Part shown: one piece after another, positions 1 through 5,451 of the stretch
Numbering within the stretch: position 1 is the stretch's first letter
Layout of the letters: each line of letters opens with the position of its first letter
Origin: Deltaproteobacteria bacterium
GTDB lineage: Bacteria > Desulfobacterota > Desulfuromonadia > Geobacterales > DSM-12255
Direction of reading: 5' to 3'
Length of the DNA stretch: 7,326 nt
Assembly (NCBI GenBank): GCA_017861215.1
Contig: JAGFXN010000078.1
Coordinates: forward strand, 1-7,326
Notes under the pieces: generated by a model
What the model saw: only the letters and a program-made list of their open reading frames with translations
What the model was told of the DNA's origin: nothing
Databases searched by the model: none
Made by a program: the position numbers and the translations under genes

Positions 1-1
1 C

Positions 2-18
2 TTGGCACGACAGATGCT
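2..18 (+). promoter_or_regulatory. Sigma-54 (RpoN) promoter of nifEN
   Basis: The sequence TTGGCACGACAGATGCT has the -24 element TTGGCAC and the -12 element TGCT, with the invariant GG (4-5) and GC (16-17) separated by exactly 10 bases, the spacing sigma-54 requires. By the usual offset, transcription would begin near base 29, about 80 bases before the nifEN start. The activator-binding sites lie upstream, outside the window. Sigma-54 control is the norm for nif operons. The same -24 heptamer and -12 TGCT recur in the two other promoters of this window. Confidence 0.85.
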
Positions 19-28
19 CATGTTAATG

Positions 29-101
29 AAGCAGAGGACTAATCCAGTTGCTGCTTTGCCAAAGATGTCAGCAGCCATCCAGTGGTTGTCGTCTCTGCTG
101 A
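29..101 (+). promoter_or_regulatory. Structured nifEN leader with alternative stems
   Basis: Four alternating GCAG/CTGC blocks lie in the leader. AAGCAG (29-34) can pair with CTGCTT (51-56), and TCAGCAG (68-74) with CTGCTGA (95-101). The two inner blocks can instead pair with each other (GCTGC 50-54 with GCAGC 71-75), which excludes both other stems. The last stem ends at the first base of the Shine-Dalgarno AGGAGG (101-106), so it could limit ribosome access. No U-tract follows, so this is not an intrinsic terminator. Pairings were found by eye; a regulatory role is inference. Confidence 0.35.
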
Positions 102-110
102 GGAGGTTTT

Positions 111-2873
111 ATGGCCAGACCAGACTATTACGACGCACCCGAATGCGATATAAACCAGGCCAAGGGCGCCCCCAAATTCTGCAAGAAATCGGAACCGGGG
201 GAAGGGACCGAACGTTCCTGCGCCTATGACGGGGCAAGGGTGGTGCTGATGCCGATCACCGATGTCATCCACCTGGTGCATGGCCCGATCGCCTGCGCCG
301 GCAACTCCTGGGACAACCGCGGCGCCCGCTCCAGCGGCTCGCAACTCTACCGGCGCGGTTTCACTACCGAGATGCTGGAGAACGACATTATCTTCGGCGG
401 CGAAAAGAAGCTCTACAAGGCAATTCTCGATCTGGCAGAGCGTTACAAGACTGAGGCCCGGGCAATTTTTGTCTATGCCACCTGTGTCACTGCCATGACC
501 GGCGATGATGTAGAAGCGGTCTGTACGGCCGCCAGCGAGAAGGTCGCCATCCCGGTGATCCCGGTCAACACCCCCGGTTTCATCGGCGACAAGAACATCG
601 GTAACCGTCTGGCCGGGGAGATCATGTTCAAATATGTGGTCGGCACTGCCGAACCCGAAGTTCTGGGCGAGTACCCGATCAACCTGATCGGCGAGTACAA
701 TATTGCCGGTGATCTCTGGGGGATGCTGCCGCTCTTTGACCGCTTGGGAATCCAGATCCTCTCCTGCTTCAGCGGCGATGCGAAATTCGAGGAGCTTCGC
801 TACGCCCATCGGGCCAAGCTGAACATCATCATCTGCTCCAAGAGCCTCACCAATCTTGCCAAGAAGATGCAGAAGACCTACGGCATGCCCTACTTGGAAG
901 AGTCCTTCTACGGGATGACCGACACGGCCAAGGCGCTGCGTGACATCGCCCGCGAGCTGGACAACATCGTCAACGGCCTGGAGAAGCGGGTCATGCAGGA
1001 CCGGGTTGAGCGGCTGATCGAGGAGGAAGAGGCGAAATGCCGCGCGGCAATCGCCCCTTACCGTGCCCGGCTCGCAGGGAAAAGCGCGGTGCTGTTCACC
1101 GGTGGGGTCAAAACCTGGTCGATGGTCAATTCGCTCAGCGAGCTGGGGGTGGAAATTCTGGCGGCCGGGACACAGAACTCGACTCTGGAGGACTTCTACC
1201 GGATGAAGGGTCTGATGCATCAGGATGCCAAAATCATCGAGGATACCTCGACGGCAGGACTGCTGGCGGTGATGCGCGACAAGCTGCCCGATTTGATCGT
1301 TGCCGGCGGCAAGACCAAGTTTCTGGCGTTGAAGACCAAGACGCCGTTTATGGATATCAATCATGGCCGCACCCACCCCTATGCCGGTTACGAGGGGATG
1401 GTGACTTTTGCCAGGCAGCTGGATATGACGGTCAATAATCCGATCTGGCCGGTGCTGAATGCGCCGGCGCCCTGGGAGAAGAGCGCAGAGCAGCTCGCTG
1501 CCGCGGTCGCCGCTGCTGCCGGTCATGGCGAGGCATTTCTCGCCGAAGACATTTCGGCATCAAAGGTCAAGGTCTCCACCAAGGTCGCCACCGTCAACCC
1601 GCAGAAAAATTCGCCGGCGCTGGGGGCCACCATGGCCTATCTGGGGATCAACAACATGCTTGGGCTGTTGCACGGCGCCCAGGGGTGTTCGACCTTTATC
1701 CGGCTGCAGCTGTCACGGCACTACAAGGAATCGATCGCCCTCAATGCCACGGCCATGAGTGAAGATACGGCCATTTTCGGCGGCTGGGAGAATCTGAAAA
1801 AGGGTATCGGCCGGGTAATCGAGAAGTTTTCACCGGCAGTGGTGGGGGTGATGACCTCCGGCCTGACCGAAACCATGGGGGATGATGTGCACAGCGCCAT
1901 CGTCCAGTTCCGTCAGGAGCATCCCGAAGCGGCCCATGTGCCGGTCATTCACGCCTCGACACCTGATTACTGCGGCTCGCTGCAGGAGGGGTATGCGGCG
2001 GCGGTGGAGGCGATTGTCGCCACTCTGGCGGCAGGGGGAGAGACGATCCCCGGGCAGGTTAACCTGCTGCCGGGCGCACACCTGACCCCGGCTGACGTGG
2101 AAGAGCTGAAAGAGCTGGTGGAAGCCTTCGGTCTGACGGTGCTGACGATACCGGATATTTCCAATGCCATGGACGGCCATATCGATGAGGTGGTCTCGCC
2201 GCTTTCCACCGGCGGCATTGCCGTTGAAGAGATCAGGAAAGCCGGGCGCAGCTGCGCGACGCTCTATGTCGGCGACTCCCTGGCGAAGGCCGCCCTCAAG
2301 CTGCAGGAAACGTTTGCGGTTCCGGCATACGGCTTCACCTCTCTCACCGGCCTGGCCGAGACGGACCGTTTTATGGAGACTCTTGCCCATATCAGCGGCC
2401 GAGTGATCCCGGAGAAGCAGCGCCGCTGGCGCAGCCGCCTGATGGATGCCATGGTGGACAGCCATTACCAGTTCGGCACCAGGAAGGTGGCCATCGCCCT
2501 GGAAACGGACAATCTCAAGACCCTGACCGGTTTCCTCGCCGGCATGGGGTGCGAGATCCAGGCGGCGCTCGCCGCCACCCGCACTCGCGGTCTGGATAAC
2601 CTTCCCTGTGCCAATGTCTTTGTCGGCGATCTGGAGGATCTGGAGACCGCCGCCAAGGGAGCCGATCTGATTGTCGCCAATTCGAACGGCAGGCAGGCAG
2701 CGAACAAGCTCGGCATCGGCGCTTTTTTGCGGGCCGGAGTGCCGGTGTTCGATCGGCTGGGCGCTCACCAGAAGGTTTGGGTCGGCTACCGCGGCACCCT
2801 GAACCTGGTGTTCGAAGTTGCCAACCTGTTCCAGGCGAATGCCAAAGAGGCGCAGAAGCTGGCGCATAACTGA
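111..2873 (+). CDS. nifEN: Fused nitrogenase FeMo-cofactor scaffold NifE-NifN
   Basis: This 920-residue protein is the NifEN scaffold on which the NifB-derived iron-sulfur precursor is converted toward FeMo-cofactor in the cytoplasm before transfer to NifDK. Residues 1 to about 457 are NifE-like. Cys37 (RSCAYDGA), Cys62 (HGPIACAG) and Cys125 (YATCVTAMTGDD) match the NifE cluster ligands, and Cys242 (IIICSKS) matches the cysteine near the bound precursor. An Ala-rich linker (about 458-484) leads to a NifN-like half (about 485-920) with LLHGAQGCST, whose Cys526 is the expected fourth cluster ligand, and TSGLTETMGDD. NifE and NifN are usually separate genes; here one frame runs through without interruption, as I recall for Geobacter. 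Start: AGGAGG at 101-106, four bases before ATG. A sigma-54 promoter at 2-18 drives it. The next gene has its own promoter, 216 bases downstream. Confidence 0.96.
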   Translation: MARPDYYDAPECDINQAKGAPKFCKKSEPGEGTERSCAYDGARVVLMPITDVIHLVHGPIACAGNSWDNRGARSSGSQLYRRGFTTEMLENDIIFGGEKKLYKAILDLAERYKTEARAIFVYATCVTAMTGDDVEAVCTAASEKVAIPVIPVNTPGFIGDKNIGNRLAGEIMFKYVVGTAEPEVLGEYPINLIGEYNIAGDLWGMLPLFDRLGIQILSCFSGDAKFEELRYAHRAKLNIIICSKSLTNLAKKMQKTYGMPYLEESFYGMTDTAKALRDIARELDNIVNGLEKRVMQDRVERLIEEEEAKCRAAIAPYRARLAGKSAVLFTGGVKTWSMVNSLSELGVEILAAGTQNSTLEDFYRMKGLMHQDAKIIEDTSTAGLLAVMRDKLPDLIVAGGKTKFLALKTKTPFMDINHGRTHPYAGYEGMVTFARQLDMTVNNPIWPVLNAPAPWEKSAEQLAAAVAAAAGHGEAFLAEDISASKVKVSTKVATVNPQKNSPALGATMAYLGINNMLGLLHGAQGCSTFIRLQLSRHYKESIALNATAMSEDTAIFGGWENLKKGIGRVIEKFSPAVVGVMTSGLTETMGDDVHSAIVQFRQEHPEAAHVPVIHASTPDYCGSLQEGYAAAVEAIVATLAAGGETIPGQVNLLPGAHLTPADVEELKELVEAFGLTVLTIPDISNAMDGHIDEVVSPLSTGGIAVEEIRKAGRSCATLYVGDSLAKAALKLQETFAVPAYGFTSLTGLAETDRFMETLAHISGRVIPEKQRRWRSRLMDAMVDSHYQFGTRKVAIALETDNLKTLTGFLAGMGCEIQAALAATRTRGLDNLPCANVFVGDLEDLETAAKGADLIVANSNGRQAANKLGIGAFLRAGVPVFDRLGAHQKVWVGYRGTLNLVFEVANLFQANAKEAQKLAHN

Positions 2874-2947
2874 GACGATGATTGCGCCGTAGCGTTGCCC
2901 AATAATGCGGCAGCGTGATTATTTCTGCTCCAGCGCGTTCGATAGCT

Positions 2948-2966
2948 TTACAGATAGTTGCTGTAA
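2948..2966 (+). promoter_or_regulatory. Palindrome upstream of the nifX promoter, possible activator site
   Basis: TTACAG (2948-2953) and CTGTAA (2961-2966) form a perfect 6-bp inverted repeat around 7 bases, centred about 27 bases upstream of the -24 element. GATAG also recurs at 2941, 2953 and 2972. The palindrome is not a classical NifA site (TGT-N10-ACA): the half-sites are in the opposite order. A different regulator, such as another enhancer-binding protein, could bind here. It is close to the promoter for an enhancer, so the role is uncertain. Confidence 0.35.
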
Positions 2967-2983
2967 CATCGGATAGATACGAC

Positions 2984-3000
2984 TTGGCACAGGCCGTGCT
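2984..3000 (+). promoter_or_regulatory. Sigma-54 (RpoN) promoter of the nifX-fdxB-draT unit
   Basis: TTGGCACAGGCCGTGCT has -24 TTGGCAC and -12 TGCT, with GG (2986-2987) and GC (2998-2999) exactly 10 bases apart. The expected start of transcription is near base 3011, leaving a leader of about 80 bases before nifX. This separate promoter lets nifX and the genes behind it be expressed independently of nifEN. Confidence 0.85.
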
Positions 3001-3027
3001 ATTTATACATGGTAAAGCAAATCTGAT

Positions 3028-3043
3028 CCGGCAAAGGCGCCGG
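3028..3043 (+). promoter_or_regulatory. Antiterminator hairpin with ANTAR-type hexaloop
   Basis: CCGGC (3028-3032) pairs perfectly with GCCGG (3039-3043) around the six-base loop AAAGGC. The loop has A at position 1 and G at position 4, the signature reported for RNA bound by ANTAR-domain antiterminators. The 3' arm of this hairpin lies inside the 5' arm of the terminator stem (3038-3048), so the two structures exclude each other. From memory, Geobacter uses an ANTAR response regulator (GnfR) on nitrogen-fixation leaders. The second upstream hexaloop hairpin of the standard two-hairpin motif is not visible; only about 17 leader bases precede this stem. Confidence 0.6.
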
Positions 3044-3072
3044 GCATCATCCGGATGCCGGCGTCTTTTTTT
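3038..3072 (+). terminator. Leader terminator (attenuator) before nifX
   Basis: CGCCGGGCATC (3038-3048) pairs with GATGCCGGCG (3054-3063) through ten base pairs, with one bulged G (3042) and a five-base loop. A short TC and seven T residues (3066-3072) follow. This is a typical intrinsic terminator, but it lies between a sigma-54 promoter and the nifX Shine-Dalgarno (3078-3083), so it would stop transcripts before the gene unless overridden. The overlapping hairpin at 3028-3043 is the likely means. It could also terminate any read-through from nifEN. Confidence 0.85.
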
Positions 3073-3089
3073 GTCAAAAGGAGTTATCA

Positions 3090-3476
3090 ATGAAAGTTGC
3101 ATTCACGAGCAGTACCGGCGAGATCATCGATCAGCACTTTGGCCAGTGCCAGAATTTTCATATCTGGGAGATAGGCCCTGAGGCGGCGCAGCAGGTCGAG
3201 ACCATCAGTGGCATATCCGCCGAGGGGGATGAAGAGGACCGGATCACGGCACGGGGGAACGCCCTGGCCGATTGCGCCATCGTCTACACCATGCAGATCG
3301 GCGGTCCGGCAGCAGCGAAACTGGTCTCGCGCAAGATTCATCCGATGAAGACCAACAGCGAGGTGCCGGTGGCGGAGATCGTCGGCAGGCTGCAGGTGGT
3401 GTTGCAGGGGAATCCGCCGCCCTGGCTGAAGAAGGCACTTAACAAGGATAATTCAATTATGAATTATGAGTTATGA
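3090..3476 (+). CDS. nifX: NifX-family FeMo-cofactor binding protein
   Basis: The 128-residue protein is a single NifX/NafY-type cofactor domain. It opens with the family's beta strand MKVAFTSS and the conserved IDQHFGQC (D14, H16, F17, G18, C20), and continues to ADCAIVYTMQIGG (60-72). NifX proteins bind FeMo-co precursors and pass them between NifB, NifEN and the apo-dinitrogenase in the cytoplasm. Start: AAGGAG (3078-3083), six bases before ATG. The family-like sequence ends near residue 117 (PPWLKKAL). The last six residues (IMNYEL) and the stop codon are encoded by the heptad repeat that begins at 3455, so the C-terminus has been rewritten. Expression should depend on the sigma-54 promoter and the leader attenuator. 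It is followed after 119 bases by fdxB. Confidence 0.92.
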   Translation: MKVAFTSSTGEIIDQHFGQCQNFHIWEIGPEAAQQVETISGISAEGDEEDRITARGNALADCAIVYTMQIGGPAAAKLVSRKIHPMKTNSEVPVAEIVGRLQVVLQGNPPPWLKKALNKDNSIMNYEL

Positions 3477-3572
3477 ATTATGAAAAAAGCAATTCTGATA
3501 GAGCCAATTATGAAGTAAGAATTATGAAGTATGAGTTTTTTAAATTCATAATTCATCCTTCATAATTCATAA
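3455..3572. repeat. AATTATG heptad repeat forming a long inverted repeat
   Basis: Three blocks of 7-base units lie here. Block 1 (3455-3482) has four units close to AATTATG. Block 2 (3506-3533) has four degenerate units in the same direction. Block 3 (3545-3572) has four units in the opposite direction (TTCATAA). Bases 3457-3484 and 3545-3572 are complementary at 25 of 28 positions, the mismatches being three adjacent central bases, so the transcript could fold into a long AU-rich hairpin with a 60-base loop that contains block 2. The AT-rich composition contrasts sharply with the GC-rich genes. Block 1 overlaps the end of nifX; the hairpin ends 10 bases before the fdxB Shine-Dalgarno. It looks like a dispersed intergenic element of MITE type, without visible transposase or target duplication. 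Confidence 0.85.
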
Positions 3573-3595
3573 TTTTACTTAAAAGGGAGACAATC

Positions 3596-3859
3596 ATGGC
3601 TTACATTACTGGCTTACGCAGAGACAAGACCGAGTACACACCGCAGTTCATCAAATCAATCGATGAGGAGACCTGCATCGGCTGCGGCCGCTGCTACAAG
3701 GTCTGCGTCCACGACGTCCTGGCTTTCGAAGAGCTGGACGAAGACGATTCCGCCAAGATGTTCATGAAAGTCGAAAATCCCGGCAACTGCATCGGCTGCC
3801 AGGCCTGCGGCAGGACCTGCTCGAAAAAGTGCTTCACCTTCGAGCCGGTCGTACTCTAA
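3596..3859 (+). CDS. fdxB: Nif-specific ferredoxin III, 2x[4Fe-4S]
   Basis: This 87-residue soluble ferredoxin has two four-cysteine cluster motifs, C27-IG-C30-GR-C33-YKV-C37 and C65-IG-C68-QA-C71-GRT-C75, plus C79 close by. The two motifs are separated by an acidic segment (EELDEDD, 45-51) longer than in clostridial ferredoxins. The opening TGLRRDKTEYTPQFI and the CIGCGRCYKVC motif fit the nif-associated ferredoxin III (FdxB) family, thought to deliver low-potential electrons to nitrogenase or to FeMo-cofactor assembly. Start: AAGGGAGA (3583-3590), five bases before ATG. The gene lies between two NifX-type genes, which supports a role in cofactor maturation. The repeat hairpin just upstream may affect its expression relative to nifX. 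Confidence 0.93.
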   Translation: MAYITGLRRDKTEYTPQFIKSIDEETCIGCGRCYKVCVHDVLAFEELDEDDSAKMFMKVENPGNCIGCQACGRTCSKKCFTFEPVVL

Positions 3860-4012
3860 CGGCGGCGACTTTTTGGCAGCAGCGACGTTCCCTGTCTCCT
3901 TTTCTGGCGCGGCGTAGCGCTGCTGCACCGCCGCGTCATGGCCCGATTGCCTTGCTCCTGTAAAAAAACCACAGCAGCAGGGGACAATTTATTCTCTGCC
4001 GGGAGGTTTGTC

Positions 4013-4417
4013 ATGCTCATCGCGGTTACCTCGTCTGACGGGATTCATATCGATACCCACTTCGGCAAGGCGGAACGCTTTCTTGTGTACGAGGTCGGGA
4101 GCGACGCACCGCTGCTGGTGCATGAAGTAGCTGCGGATGCCTACTGCAACTGGAGCATTTTGCTGCCGGATATGGCTCCGGAGCAGTTTGCCGAGGCAGT
4201 CAAGGGGATGCAGGAGTGCGCCGATTCCCCGCCAGCGCACCGCATGATGCCTGAAAAACTGGCCGCAATCGCCACTGCCCTGGGCGGCTGCCGGGTGCTG
4301 GTAACCGTCATGATCGGCGAAGCGCCGCAGGTCGAGTTGGAGCGCCTGGGTATCTCGGTATATGCCATTAGCGGGCCGATTGGCAAAGTGCTGCCTGAGG
4401 TGGCCAGGCTGCACTGA
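4013..4417 (+). CDS. NifX/NifB-type FeMo-cofactor domain protein
   Basis: The 134-residue protein belongs to the dinitrogenase iron-molybdenum cofactor-binding family. It has the N-terminal strand MLIAVTSSDG, the hallmark IDTHFGKAERF (D14, H16, F17, G18) and a C-terminal half (VLVTVMIGEAPQVELERLGI, 95-114) like that of NifX, VnfX and the NifB tail. Between them lies a stretch with isolated Cys45, Cys69 and Cys93 that I cannot assign. It probably binds or carries a cofactor intermediate; its exact partner is unknown. The start at 4013 is chosen because GGGAGG (4001-4006) precedes it. An in-frame ATG at 3938 has no ribosome site and adds 25 residues unlike the family. The 153 bases upstream hold a GC-rich inverted repeat (3908-3914 with 3929-3935) but no T-run and no sigma-54 site of correct spacing, so it is probably co-transcribed with fdxB. 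draT starts 39 bases downstream. Confidence 0.85.
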   Translation: MLIAVTSSDGIHIDTHFGKAERFLVYEVGSDAPLLVHEVAADAYCNWSILLPDMAPEQFAEAVKGMQECADSPPAHRMMPEKLAAIATALGGCRVLVTVMIGEAPQVELERLGISVYAISGPIGKVLPEVARLH

Positions 4418-4456
4418 ATTGCACGCTGTAAGGCATTCACAACGAGGTGATGACCC

Positions 4457-5251
4457 ATGTCCAGTATCGGTTTCAATCTCTGCAACATCCCTCCATGGGT
4501 CATCGCCTCGCGTCACTTCAATGAACACCCCCAGCATCTTGAGATCCAGGGGGTACGGCAGGCTAATCGTCATTTTTTTGAAAAACTCGCTGCAATAGAA
4601 AATGCTGCCGAGCGCGCCCTTGTCTTTAACGACTACATGTCGGTAAAATATCAGCTCCACCACTGGCAGAGCCAGACCGATACCGCCCGCAGAAGCCTGA
4701 AAAACAGCTATCTCCGCTTTCTGCGAGGCTGGATGATGGACTCAAACTCGGTCGAGGGGGCCGTGCTCAAGGGCTGGGTGGAGAGCCGCATGGGGCTGCC
4801 GCCCACTTTTCACAAGATCCGCATTTCCGGAATTCACGCCGAAGAGTATATGACCTATGCCATGGATCGGACCAGGGGGAGCGCCCGGACAAATGCCATC
4901 AACGGCCAGCTCGATCTGCTCTACGAATACTGCCAGTATGAGTTGCAGCGCAGGCATACTGATGAAACCTGCCTCAAACTGTTTCGCGGCACCAACGACG
5001 CCAATGATTACGACCTGATAGAGCATATCGGTAAACGGGCACAGATCGTCCGCTTGAACAATCTCGTCTCCTTTACCGACAATGAGGAGCGGGCCTGGGA
5101 GTTCGGCGATACGGTTTGGGAGATTCAGGCGCCGTTGGCAAAAGTTTTCTTCTACGACGCACTGCTGCCGAACAGTATTATGAAGGGAGAAGGCGAGTAT
5201 CTGATCATCGGCGGAGAGTATCGGGTGCGGCGTATCATGTGCACCGTTTGA
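4457..5251 (+). CDS. draT: NAD+-dinitrogenase-reductase ADP-ribosyltransferase DraT
   Basis: DraT transfers ADP-ribose from NAD+ to a specific arginine of NifH, switching nitrogenase off when ammonium appears or energy falls. The 264-residue length is close to that of known DraT proteins (about 270). Recognisable segments are the N-terminal SSIGFNLCNIPPWVIASRHFN, FNDYMSVKYQLHHW (57-70), NSYLRFLRGWMMDSNSVEGAVLKGWVESR in part (83-111), and the pieces of an R-S-E ADP-ribosyltransferase site: LFRGTND (R177), LVSFTDN (S205) and GEGEYLIIGGEYRV (E245/E247). Which glutamate is catalytic is inferred from the fold family. It is cytoplasmic, with no signal peptide. Start: ACGAGGTGA (4442-4450), six bases before ATG. 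It is the last gene of the unit, followed by a strong terminator. The reversing hydrolase draG is not adjacent. Confidence 0.93.
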   Translation: MSSIGFNLCNIPPWVIASRHFNEHPQHLEIQGVRQANRHFFEKLAAIENAAERALVFNDYMSVKYQLHHWQSQTDTARRSLKNSYLRFLRGWMMDSNSVEGAVLKGWVESRMGLPPTFHKIRISGIHAEEYMTYAMDRTRGSARTNAINGQLDLLYEYCQYELQRRHTDETCLKLFRGTNDANDYDLIEHIGKRAQIVRLNNLVSFTDNEERAWEFGDTVWEIQAPLAKVFFYDALLPNSIMKGEGEYLIIGGEYRVRRIMCTV

Positions 5252-5277
5252 ATTGGTAACACGTATGAGACCGGTAA

Positions 5278-5322
5278 CGGCAAAGGCACCTACCTTTTTC
5301 GTAGGTGACTTTGCCGCTTTTT
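5278..5322 (+). terminator. Intrinsic terminator after draT
   Basis: The arm at 5278-5293 pairs with 5301-5316 (GTAGGTGACTTTGCCG) at 15 of 16 positions, with one G/A mismatch (5286 with 5308) and a seven-base loop. A C and five T residues (5318-5322) follow on the + strand. The - strand copy has no T-run after the stem, so it would not efficiently stop dcuB transcripts. It closes the nifX-draT unit 26 bases after the draT stop. Confidence 0.92.
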
Positions 5323-5451
5323 GCCAATACGGTTGCCTCTTGTGGGGTGTCTTCTGGCTAGAGCACTACCCTCGAAATCATGCAAGCCATCACCGTGGCA
5401 CGAACGTGTCCCCAAAGCCCATCCCCCGTGACGGGGAGAGGAGAATTCCGC
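5323..5451. other. Convergent intergenic gap with a small GC palindrome
   Basis: This space lies between the draT terminator and the dcuB stop codon. The only structure seen is CCCCGTGACGGGG (5424-5436), a 6-bp inverted repeat around one base, flanked by GAGAGGAG. It has no T-run on either strand, so it is not a clear terminator for dcuB. It may be a fragment of a dispersed intergenic repeat. No convincing coding frame is present. Confidence 0.4.

Noticed and set aside
39..1526. Long open frame on the - strand opposite the NifE half (and a similar one at 1830-2867)
   Set aside because: Both are antisense to an unambiguous nifEN; the predicted proteins are low-complexity and resemble no family. 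GC-rich codon use leaves such frames open.
2893..2915. Stem CGTTGCC/GGCAGCG after nifEN as a terminator
   Set aside because: Seven pairs including one G-U, a nine-base loop and no T-run after it; too weak to call.
3455..3572. CRISPR-like array
   Set aside because: The units are 7-base tandem and inverted repeats with no regularly spaced unique spacers.
3939..3956. Sigma-54-like TGGCCC...TTGCT upstream of the second NifX-type gene
   Set aside because: GG and GC are separated by 12 bases rather than 10, and the -24 element lacks CAC.
3938..4012. Upstream start giving a 25-residue N-terminal extension of the second NifX-type protein
   Set aside because: No ribosome site precedes ATG 3938 and the extension is unlike the family; GGGAGG at 4001-4006 fits the start at 4013.
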